Source: Aquificaceae bacterium
GTDB lineage: Bacteria; Aquificota; Aquificia; Aquificales; Aquificaceae
Direction: 5' to 3'
Length of the DNA: 5,208 bases
NCBI GenBank assembly: GCA_027049085.1
Contig: JALTVH010000109.1
Coordinates: forward strand, 1 to 5,208
Both the position numbers and the translations under genes were made by a program. The notes under the pieces were generated by a model. It was not told the DNA's origin. It was given only the letters and a program-made list of their open reading frames with translations, and did no database searches. This document shows, in pieces, positions 1 to 5,208 of this stretch; the first letter of the stretch is position 1, and every line of letters starts with the position of its first letter.

Positions 1-279
1 CTCTCCCTCTACCTGCCAAAGAAGGAGGAGCTCTCAGCCTTCGGTGAGGGTAACACTTGGTACGAGATAGCGGTGAGGAAGGGTATGGTGGAGGGCTCCT
101 TCATAAAGGTGGGGAACCAGTGGAAGGAAAAGCTTCTTATGTTCGCCGAGGGCTCGGTTTTCCCTGCTGCTGGAGAGGAGCCCTACGGAAGGTGCGAGGT
201 GGTCAAGCAGGAGCCCTTTGAGGTGCTCCACTACGGGTACGCCTTCCCCGTGGACTTCAGGAGGGATGGGGATGCCTGA
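1..279 (+). CDS. csm4: Csm4, type III-A RAMP subunit (C-terminal part; start lies outside window)
   Basis: Frame 1 is open from the first base to a TGA at 277-279, giving the last 92 residues of a protein whose start lies to the left. Csm4 (Cas5 group) is the RAMP subunit that caps the 5'-handle end of the crRNA in the Csm complex and contacts Cas10. The C-terminal signature is visible: the segment MFAEGSVFP at residues 47-55 of the fragment, a glycine-containing turn (AAGEEPYG), and HYGYAFPV at residues 77-84, which matches the usual YGyaFpv ending of Csm4. The gene ends inside the start of csm5 (8-nt overlap if csm5 begins at 272), which is the normal csm4-csm5 order. The missing N-terminal RAMP half cannot be judged. 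The family call rests on this C-terminal motif plus the neighbouring csm5, and is strong. Confidence 0.92.
   Translation, partial: LSLYLPKKEELSAFGEGNTWYEIAVRKGMVEGSFIKVGNQWKEKLLMFAEGSVFPAAGEEPYGRCEVVKQEPFEVLHYGYAFPVDFRRDGDA
259..265 (+). promoter_or_regulatory. Ribosome binding site that sets the csm5 start
   Basis: AGGAGGG lies inside the end of csm4. It touches the in-frame ATG at 266 with no spacer but sits 6 nt before the ATG at 272. That spacing favours 272 as the start of csm5 and argues against the upstream extension in the same frame to 218, whose extra residues (TTGTPSPWTSGG) are just csm4 read out of frame. Confidence 0.7.
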
Positions 280-1564
280 GCTTGTGGTGCATTCGCCGGT
301 GCACATAGGCTCTGGGGAGAAGCTCACCCCCTACGACTTCGTTTTCGGAGAGGGCAAGCTCACGGTGGTGAACGTCAGCTCCTTCCTTTCTGAGAGCAGG
401 GAGCGAGCCGAGGACTTCTACACGCATGCGTCAAGGCGTGGATTTTCCCTTAAGGACTTCCTGACAGGCGAGGAGGTCTCAGCCCACAGGAGGTACGCCC
501 TGCGCTGCTTTAAAGAGCCTAAGGATGTGAGCTCAGCGATAAAAACCGCCCACGGCGGGGCTTATATCCCAGGGAGCAGTATAAAGGGTGCGCTCAGGAC
601 AGCGCTTGCGTGCTACTTCCTTTCCAGGGGTGATGATGAGGTCTGGGAGATAATTAAGAATGGGAAAGATAACACGGATATAAGGGGGATAAGAAGGGCA
701 AGAGGTAGAAGAGACGAGAAAATGGCCGGCGAAGTTGTTGAGAAGGCGCTGTTCAGATGCGGGTACAAGAGGAAGGAAGGAGACAGGTTCACCAGCTACG
801 GTGATGCCAAGTATGACATCCTGAAGCTTATTGCGGTGAGAGACACGCCGCCAGTGCCGCCGGAGGATTGCCTTGAAGTTAGCATGATAAAGGTGTACTC
901 CTTTAACGGTGCAAGGGTGAAGGCGAAAGGATTTGAAACCTTTGTGGAGAGCATTCAGCCAGGCAGCACCTTTGAGGTTGAGATGCTGGTTGATACCAAG
1001 TTTATAGCGAGGGCTGAGGAGATGAAGAGCGAAACGAGGTGGATTGGGCTGCAGGATAAGCTTGAGAGCTTGTTCGGGATTTCGGGCGGGGAAGGCGAGC
1101 AGGTGATTGAGAGAAAGGTCCTCACAGTGATTGAGGAGGCGTGCAGGTTTTTTGCTGATAAGGTGATTGAGAGGGAGCTGAGCATACTACCGGAGGAACT
1201 GTATGTGCATTCCACCTGTGGAACTGTTCTCACAGAAGACTTGAAAAACAGAGGGAAAAACTACTGTAGTAAGTGTAAGGAGGGTAATCTCAATGGAAGC
1301 AATGTCATCAAACTTGGAGAGAAGGCAAAGGAGTTCTATGAAAGCATAAGGGGGAAGACTATGCTGAGACTGGGCTTCTCTACAGCGTGGTACTCCAGCA
1401 CCGTAGGGGTGATGCTTGACGATGAGCTGCTTAACCTCCTGAGGAGGAAATTTGGACTGGGCAAGAGGTACTCCAGCATTTTCCCGAAAACCAGGCGCTT
1501 TGCCTTTAACGGTGAGGGTGTGTATCCCGCTGGCTGGGTGGAGCTCAGGGGGGTGGGCAGATGA
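272..1564 (+). CDS. csm5: Csm5, type III-A RAMP subunit with a Zn-ribbon-like insertion
   Basis: This 430-residue protein is Csm5 (Cas7-like RAMP), the subunit at the crRNA 3' end of the Csm complex, involved in crRNA 3' maturation and filament capping. The N terminus (HSPVHIGSGEKLTPYDFVF, residues 7-25) is the typical Csm5 opening. The glycine-rich RAMP loop is IPGSSIKGALRTAL at residues 99-112. The C-terminal half has RLGFSTAWYSSTVG (366-379), a second glycine-rich element with fewer glycines than usual, then FPKTRRF (404-410) and PAGWVEL (419-425), all in the expected Csm5 order. Between the two halves, residues 313-335 carry H313-x2-C316 and C332-x2-C335, a possible zinc site in a short inserted loop. 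The start at 272 is chosen for the AGGAGGG 6 nt upstream and because the protein then begins directly with the conserved N-terminal strand; ATG 266 would add only Met-Gly. The gene overlaps csm4 by 8 nt and the next gene by ATGA, so translational coupling on both sides is likely. Confidence 0.93.
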   Translation: MPELVVHSPVHIGSGEKLTPYDFVFGEGKLTVVNVSSFLSESRERAEDFYTHASRRGFSLKDFLTGEEVSAHRRYALRCFKEPKDVSSAIKTAHGGAYIPGSSIKGALRTALACYFLSRGDDEVWEIIKNGKDNTDIRGIRRARGRRDEKMAGEVVEKALFRCGYKRKEGDRFTSYGDAKYDILKLIAVRDTPPVPPEDCLEVSMIKVYSFNGARVKAKGFETFVESIQPGSTFEVEMLVDTKFIARAEEMKSETRWIGLQDKLESLFGISGGEGEQVIERKVLTVIEEACRFFADKVIERELSILPEELYVHSTCGTVLTEDLKNRGKNYCSKCKEGNLNGSNVIKLGEKAKEFYESIRGKTMLRLGFSTAWYSSTVGVMLDDELLNLLRRKFGLGKRYSSIFPKTRRFAFNGEGVYPAGWVELRGVGR

Positions 1565-2325
1565 AAACATCGCTGATAGCTCCCATCGGCACCTCCGCTC
1601 CGGTTATCACAGAGATGGTGATGCACATCAATGGTCCGGAGGGCCACTATCTCACCGACGTGGTTATCCTGCCCACAATGGACGAGTATGTGAAAGCCAA
1701 CGCCGTCCTGGCGAAAGAAGCAATAAGGCGGAGGTACCCCAGGATCAGAGTACACACCCACCAGCTTCCTTTCGAGGACATAAAATCCACAGAGGATAAT
1801 ATTGAGTTTATGCGAAGGGCAGCTAAATTAATAAAGGAACAGCGGGCTGTGCACAAATGTGAGAGGGTCTACCTAAGCATCGCAGGCGGACGCAAGGATG
1901 TGTGCACCTCTCTTGCGATAGTTGGTCAGCTGATGGGCGTGGATGGAGTGTTTCACGTCATAAATCCTGATGTGGTAAGCTTCAACATCAGCCTGGAAAG
2001 AATAAAGGACAGGATTCTTGAGCTGTACAGAGCCCCTCCGGAGCGGAGAGAGGAGGTGTACAGAGCCAATGCGGAGCTTTTTGATAGTGTTATGTTCCCA
2101 AGCATGCGAAGCCTGAGGTACGTGCAGATACCCTGCATACCCTACCCGAGGGAGCACCTGGGGAGGGTGGTTGCCATACTGCTGAGCAGTGGAATTCCGG
2201 TTGAGAAAACCGGCATAGCGATGGATGAGCTGAGAAGGCTTGAGAGGGCAGGGCTCCTGAAGATTGTAAAGAACAGGGCTGTTCCCACGGAGTTTGGAGA
2301 GAGGCTCGGGAAAGTGTGGAGATAG
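1561..2325 (+). CDS. CARF-winged-helix CRISPR accessory protein, Csx14/NE0113-like (candidate ring nuclease or cOA-responsive regulator)
   Basis: The 254-residue protein has an N-terminal CARF (cyclic-oligoadenylate-binding Rossmann) domain. Its first loop is PIGTSAPVITE (residues 8-18). The second ligand-loop signature is SIAGGRKDVCTSLAI (106-120), which resembles the SIAGGRKtMg element I know from the NE0113/Csx14 group. Charged helices follow (146-175), and the C terminus (about 198-254) reads as a winged helix: MDELRRLERAGLL (221-233), then a short wing, then PTEFGERLGKVW. I see no HEPN R-x4-6-H and no PD-(D/E)xK motif, so there is no evident effector nuclease domain. A CARF plus wHTH layout is found in Crn1-type ring nucleases and Csa3-type regulators; the AGGRK loop favours a cOA-processing or sensing role, but this is inference. 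The ATG at 1561 overlaps the csm5 stop as ATGA, and GGGGGGTG at 1548-1555 can serve as ribosome binding site. It sits directly before a second CARF gene, which suggests one of the pair controls the signal that drives the other. Confidence 0.8.
   Translation: MKTSLIAPIGTSAPVITEMVMHINGPEGHYLTDVVILPTMDEYVKANAVLAKEAIRRRYPRIRVHTHQLPFEDIKSTEDNIEFMRRAAKLIKEQRAVHKCERVYLSIAGGRKDVCTSLAIVGQLMGVDGVFHVINPDVVSFNISLERIKDRILELYRAPPERREEVYRANAELFDSVMFPSMRSLRYVQIPCIPYPREHLGRVVAILLSSGIPVEKTGIAMDELRRLERAGLLKIVKNRAVPTEFGERLGKVWR
2318..2321 (+). promoter_or_regulatory. Ribosome binding site for the second CARF gene
   Basis: GGAG lies 5 nt before the ATG at 2327, inside the last codons of the preceding gene. It supports 2327 rather than the in-frame ATG at 2294, which would add eleven residues (ERGSGKCGDR and Met) ahead of the hydrophobic first strand MKKALIITVGTG. 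Confidence 0.6.
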
Positions 2326-2326
2326 G

Positions 2327-3535
2327 ATGAAGAAGGCTTTAATAATAACCGTTGGAACTGGAATAGGGGATAACATAGAGGCGACAAAGAGCATTGCTCA
2401 TGCAATATCCACTTCCGTAAGAGCGGCTAATCCAGAGCGGATTGTTTTTGTGGTCAGCGAGGAAAGCCTTGAGAGAACCATACCTGAGGTTAAAGCAGAG
2501 CTTGGAGATTCAGATTGTGAATTCGTTCTTCTGAAACGGATTGAGGATTTGAATGATGTTTTTAGCAGGGTTTCCTCAGCTATTGAGAAGCTTAAAAACC
2601 AGGGCTACGATGTGGTGGTTGATTTTACCTCGGGCACCAAGGCGATGAGCGCCGGAGCAGCGCTTGCGGCGGTTTCTGAGGCTACACGGGTGAGTTATGT
2701 TTCTGGCATTCGTGTGGGTGGAAGGGTCGCGAAGGGCGGAGAGCAGGTGCTAACCTATACGCCGGTAATGGGCATAGCGAGGATGCAGGAGAGGCTCGCA
2801 GGGGAACTTTTCAACCTACACCAGTTTGCGGCTTCGCAGAGGATTCTTGAGTCTGTGGAGCAGAGCGTTCCTGACCCGGAGCTGTCCGCAGGGATTAGGG
2901 AGCTACGCGCTGTGATTAAAGGCTACCGCCTCTGGGATATGTTCAGGCATGAGCAGGCCTTCGAGATGCTGAGTAAGAGCAAGAGGGTGCCCAGCCAGAA
3001 CAAGGAGTTCCTGGGCAGGCTCTGCTCTGCAGAGGATAGGGCACCCTTTTTTGTGGCAGATTTGCTGAACAACGCTGAGAGACGCTTTGAGGAGGGTAAA
3101 TACGACGACGCCCTGGCGAGGCTCTACAGGACAATAGAGCTTATTGCTCAGCACAGACTTAGGAGCTACGGGGTCAACACAAGCGATGTTGACCCGGGCA
3201 GAGTTCCGGAGGAAGTCAGGGATAAGTACGAGAGACTCCGAAGTGAGGAAGGTAAGGTAAGGCTGGGGCTGCACAAGGGCTACGAGCTACTATTCGACCT
3301 CGGGGATGAGCTTGGTGAAGAGTTTGTTTCAAACCGCAGGCTCCAGGACCTTCTGAAGCGGAGGAACTACTCCATCCTCGCCCACGGTCTCACGCCTGTT
3401 GACGGAGAGGCGGTCTCCCAGCTCAGAGACATGACCCTCGAACTGGCTGCAAAAGCGGTGCCCCAGATAGATACCCTGATGGAAAAGGCGAGGTTCCCAC
3501 GGTTCGAGTACCTTCTTCAACAAAACCTTTATTAG
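2327..3535 (+). CDS. TIGR02710-type CARF protein with HEPN-like C terminus (Csm6/Csx1-like ancillary effector)
   Basis: The 402-residue protein begins with a CARF domain (about 1-150). The first strand and loop are ALIITVGTGIGDN (4-16), and the second ligand loop is VVDFTSGTKAMSAG (97-110), a hallmark of the Cas02710 (TIGR02710) family. A helical region follows, with RRFEEGKYDDALARLYRTIELIAQHRL spanning 252-278; the LYRTIELIAQ part is typical of the same family. Near the end, RNYSILAHG (346-354) gives R346-x6-H353, fitting the R-x4-6-H active-site pattern of HEPN ribonucleases. By analogy with Csm6 and Csx1, cyclic oligoadenylate made by Cas10 would bind the CARF domain of a dimer and switch on RNA cleavage; for this family that is inference. 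The length is usual for the family and both key loops are intact. It starts 1 nt after the previous stop and ends 112 bp before the first CRISPR repeat, so it is the last gene of the operon. I see no clear terminator after it. Confidence 0.86.
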   Translation: MKKALIITVGTGIGDNIEATKSIAHAISTSVRAANPERIVFVVSEESLERTIPEVKAELGDSDCEFVLLKRIEDLNDVFSRVSSAIEKLKNQGYDVVVDFTSGTKAMSAGAALAAVSEATRVSYVSGIRVGGRVAKGGEQVLTYTPVMGIARMQERLAGELFNLHQFAASQRILESVEQSVPDPELSAGIRELRAVIKGYRLWDMFRHEQAFEMLSKSKRVPSQNKEFLGRLCSAEDRAPFFVADLLNNAERRFEEGKYDDALARLYRTIELIAQHRLRSYGVNTSDVDPGRVPEEVRDKYERLRSEEGKVRLGLHKGYELLFDLGDELGEEFVSNRRLQDLLKRRNYSILAHGLTPVDGEAVSQLRDMTLELAAKAVPQIDTLMEKARFPRFEYLLQQNLY

Positions 3536-3647
3536 CCTCCAGGTAAGTCTTTATATACTGAGGTGCAAAAATTCGACTCACCGAAGACGCCCCAGAAAAC
3601 AGGCAAAATACCGGCGAAAAACACCAAAATATGAAAAATCCAACCCT
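3536..3647 (+). promoter_or_regulatory. CRISPR leader
   Basis: This is the non-coding stretch between the last cas gene and the first repeat. It is AT-rich with A-runs in its second half (GCGAAAAACACCAAAATATG around 3614-3633), carries a promoter at its left end, and faces the repeat side that begins GTTGCA. Leader position on the left agrees with the crRNA handle orientation, since repeats read on the + strand end in ATTGCAAC. It is short for a leader. Its last bases before repeat 1 (ATGAAAAATCCAAC, 3631-3644) loosely echo repeat sequence. Confidence 0.75.
3543..3557 (+). promoter_or_regulatory. Archaeal promoter of the CRISPR array (BRE + TATA box)
   Basis: GTAAGT (3543-3548, BRE-like) is followed by the TATA box TTTATATA (3550-3557). 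With the usual archaeal spacing, transcription would start near 3576-3584, about 65-70 nt before repeat 1, and run rightward through the array. The box begins only 14 nt after the stop codon of the last cas gene, so read-through from the cas operon could also contribute to pre-crRNA. Confidence 0.68.
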
Positions 3648-4396
3648 GTTGCAGACATGAATCCATGAAAACAAGGATTGCAACACTTCGGGTTGGGCAG
3701 CATAATAGACACGGGCTTTAAGGTTGCAGACATGAATCCATGAAAACAAGGATTGCAACTTGAGTATTTCTGTGTGTCTTTTTAATCTATCTCTTAAACT
3801 GTTGCAGACATGAATCCATGAAAACAAGGATTGCAACAATCCCAGCTGTAGGTGAATATCGTCTGGTTACTGGTGGTTGCAGACATGAATCCATGAAAAC
3901 AAGGATTGCAACTTCATGGCTTGCTTGATGTTGTTCGTCTTGTTTTCTGTTGCAGACATGAATCCATGAAAACAAGGATTGCAACAACACCGGGAAAGCA
4001 AAATATCCCAGCGACTCAACGTGTTGCAGACATGAATCCATGAAAACAAGGATTGCAACTTTACCTCAACAAAGCGATTAATCTGTGTTAATAAATGTTG
4101 CAGACATGAATCCATGAAAACAAGGATTGCAACATGATTATCCCGGCAGTGAATGTTTGCTGCGAAACAAGTTGCAGACATGAATCCATGAAAACAAGGA
4201 TTGCAACAGCCTCTCAGCCTGCTCATACTTGTGTTTCTTGCAAAGTTGCAGACATGAATCCATGAAAACAAGGATTGCAACGCGGTGCTCCAACTCAATA
4301 CGTATAACGCTGAGCTCATCAAGTTGCAGACATGAATCCATGAAAACAAGGATTGCAACTTTTTCCAATGTCCGGCGCGCCGAATATCCCTAATAT

Positions 4397-4542
4397 GTTG
4401 CAGATATGAATCCATGAAAACAAGGATTGCAACCCTCAAACTCCTCTTTCAACACTTCCAGAAACTTTTGTTGCAGATATGAATCCATGAAAACAAGGAT
4501 TGCAACCCTCAAACTCCTCTTTCAACACTTCCAGAAACTTTT
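4397..4542 (+). repeat. Tandem 73-bp duplication of one repeat-spacer unit
   Basis: Repeat 11 plus spacer 11 (4397-4469) and repeat 12 plus spacer 12 (4470-4542) are identical over 73 bp. Both spacers are 36 bp, starting CCTCAAACTCC and ending CAGAAACTTTT. Recombination or replication slippage between repeats is the simplest origin; independent capture of the same protospacer is less likely. The copies are perfect, so the event is probably recent relative to the array, or an assembly artefact. Confidence 0.95.
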
Positions 4543-4671
4543 GTTGCAGATATGAATCCATGAAAACAAGGATTGCAACCCTTCAGAAAGATAACGCTTA
4601 CAAGACGCAAATGTAGGTTGCAGATATGAATCCATGAAAACAAGGATTGCAACTTGTAATACCTCTCCTGT

Positions 4672-4698
4672 CGGGGCAGAAGTTCTAACTCTGCCCCG
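4672..4698. repeat. Perfect 9-bp inverted repeat inside spacer 14
   Basis: CGGGGCAGA (4672-4680) and TCTGCCCCG (4690-4698) are exact reverse complements separated by a 9-nt loop. Both arms lie within spacer 14 (4654-4699), the longest spacer of the array at 46 bp. The stem is GC-rich and would form a stable hairpin in the crRNA and in the target transcript. No T-run follows, so a terminator is not indicated. Confidence 0.9.
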
Positions 4699-5109
4699 CG
4701 TTGCAGATATGAATCCATGAAAACAAGGATTGCAACCAGTCCGCAAGACACAAGTAGTATTCTCTCTTCTCCTGTGTTGCAGATATGAATCCATGAAAAC
4801 AAGGATTGCAACGCGGACTTTGATTACCAATATCGCCGGGCTATTACTATGGTTGCAGATATGAATCCATGAAAACAAGGATTGCAACCTCGCAGTCGTC
4901 GATGTTGTGCGGGACTCTCGCAAAGTTGCAGATATGAATCCATGAAAACAAGGATTGCAACCTCACACAAGGAGGGCATACTATCTGTCCATTCCAGTGT
5001 TGCAGATATGAATCCATGAAAACAAGGATTGCAACATTCTCATACTCTCAAGAAGCCATCCCAGAGCCACCAGTTGCAGACATGAATCCATGAAAACAAG
5101 GATTGCAAC

Positions 5110-5208
5110 CGGTTGCATGGTCTAGATGAAAGCTCTGGCTCTAAGTAGGGGGAGCTGGTGGAAAGTGGAAAGAAATCTTTTATATATAGTGTTGCAAACT
5201 ATAGTAGT
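5110..5208. other. Right flank of the array, no supported gene
   Basis: These 99 bp follow the last repeat. They contain a weak inverted repeat, AGCTC (5131-5135) with GAGCT (5152-5156), and a promoter near the right end. A reading frame from ATG 5126 stays open to the edge (28 codons) but crosses the TATA region and has no ribosome binding site, so I do not call it. GTTGCA at 5112-5117, two bases after the last repeat, is too short to count as a further repeat. Confidence 0.6.
5171..5186 (+). promoter_or_regulatory. Archaeal promoter (BRE + TATA box) facing right
   Basis: AGAAATC (5171-5177), an A-rich BRE-like element, directly precedes TTTTATATA (5178-5186). Start of transcription would fall about 25 nt downstream, at or beyond the window edge, so the product is not visible. 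TGCAAA follows 6 nt after the TATA box, as it does in the array leader. The core TATATATA is nearly symmetric, but the A-rich BRE is on the left side, which favours rightward transcription. Confidence 0.62.

Larger units (their letters stand above)
4397..5035 (+). repeat. Block of nine T-variant repeats (repeats 11-19)
   Basis: Repeats 11 to 19 have T at position 9 (GATATG) where repeats 1-10 and 20 have C (GACATG). No other base differs. The changed base lies in the unpaired bulge of the predicted repeat hairpin, so it should not alter Cas6 recognition through the stem. Because repeats are copied at the leader end, the block marks a distinct phase or a recombined segment in the history of the array. 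Confidence 0.95.
3648..5109 (+). CRISPR. CRISPR array: 20 repeats of 37 bp, 19 spacers
   Basis: Repeats start at 3648, 3723, 3801, 3876, 3949, 4023, 4097, 4171, 4245, 4323, 4397, 4470, 4543, 4617, 4700, 4776, 4852, 4925, 4999 and 5073. Each is 37 bp, begins GTTGCAGA and ends GGATTGCAAC. Spacer lengths in order are 38, 41, 38, 36, 37, 37, 37, 37, 41, 37, 36, 36, 37, 46, 39, 39, 36, 37 and 37. The repeats are identical apart from position 9. Within a repeat, GTTGC (1-5) can pair with GCAAC (33-37) and AATCC (13-17) with GGATT (28-32), giving a hairpin with a one-sided bulge at 6-12. Cas6-type cleavage 8 nt from the repeat end would leave the 5' handle ATTGCAAC, so transcription is on the + strand. 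Full conservation of the last repeat argues against decay at the distal end. Location directly after csm and CARF genes indicates use by the type III-A complex, although other systems in the cell could share the crRNAs. Confidence 0.99.

Noticed and set aside
218..271. Upstream extension of csm5 to ATG 218
   Set aside because: The added residues are csm4 read in another frame, and the ribosome binding site at 259-265 fits the start at 272.
1187..1856. Several open frames on the - strand and an alternative + frame at 1452-1799
   Set aside because: They overlap well-supported csm5 and CARF genes and show no recognisable domain or start signal.
2294..2326. Upstream extension of the last CARF gene to ATG 2294
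   Set aside because: It would overlap the previous gene deeply and place charged residues before the first strand of the CARF fold; GGAG at 2318 fits ATG 2327.
3533..3550. Terminator between the cas operon and the array
   Set aside because: I see no T-run or hairpin after the last stop codon, so none is called.
4373..4382. Palindrome CGGCGCGCCG in spacer 10
   Set aside because: A 10-bp GC palindrome is notable but short, and it most likely just reflects the protospacer source.
4672..4698. Rho-independent terminator within the array
   Set aside because: The hairpin lies wholly inside a spacer and is followed by a repeat, not a T-run.
3423..4923. Long - strand reading frames across the array with recurring LQSLFSWIHVCN or VAILVFMDSCLQ segments
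   Set aside because: They are translations of the CRISPR repeat on the - strand; the periodic peptide is the repeat itself, not a repeat protein.
5112..5117. GTTGCA right after the last repeat as a truncated 21st repeat
   Set aside because: Only six bases match and the following sequence diverges from the repeat at once.
5126..5208. Short open frame beginning MKALALSRGSWW running off the right edge
   Set aside because: No ribosome binding site, and it reads through a strong TATA box; probably chance.

Overview
The window holds the 3' end of a type III-A (Csm) CRISPR-cas operon followed by its CRISPR array, all on the + strand. The organism is most likely an archaeon, probably a thermophilic or methane-cycling euryarchaeon. 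The reasons are archaeal promoters (BRE plus TTTATATA boxes) before the array and at the right edge, GGAGG-type ribosome binding sites, heavy use of ATA and AGG/AGA codons, and an ATTGCAAC crRNA handle resembling the ATTGAAA(C/G) handles common in archaeal repeats. I cannot name the genus.

Genes (1-3535). Four tightly packed genes run left to right: the C-terminal 92 codons of csm4; a complete csm5 (430 codons); a CARF-winged-helix protein of the Csx14/NE0113 type (254 codons); and a TIGR02710-type CARF protein with a C-terminal HEPN-like RNxxxxAH segment (402 codons). The junctions are an 8-nt overlap, a 4-nt ATGA overlap and a 1-nt gap, so this looks like one transcript with coupled translation. 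Csm4 and Csm5 build the crRNA-binding backbone of the interference complex. The two CARF proteins would respond to the cyclic oligoadenylate that an activated Cas10 makes: the last gene is a plausible ancillary ribonuclease, and the gene before it a candidate ring nuclease or cOA-responsive regulator. Cas10, Csm2, Csm3, Cas6 and the adaptation genes are not in the window.

Leader and array (3536-5109). A short leader of about 112 bp with a TATA box directs transcription rightward into 20 repeats of 37 bp and 19 spacers of 36-46 bp. All repeats are identical except at position 9, which divides the array into three blocks: C in repeats 1-10, T in 11-19, C again in 20. Spacers 11 and 12 are identical, giving a 73-bp tandem duplication. 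Spacer 14 is unusually long (46 bp) and contains a perfect 9-bp hairpin.

Right flank (5110-5208). No gene is supported here. There is a good BRE/TATA promoter that resembles the array leader, including a TGCAAA placed at the same distance, so a second leader or another gene may start just past the window.

The most interesting points are the paired CARF genes, a Zn-ribbon-like HxxC...CxxC insertion in Csm5, the C/T/C repeat blocks with a matching shift in the first spacer base, the self-complementary spacer, and the leader-like sequence at the right edge. The system as a whole is a recognisable type III-A locus, not a new class.
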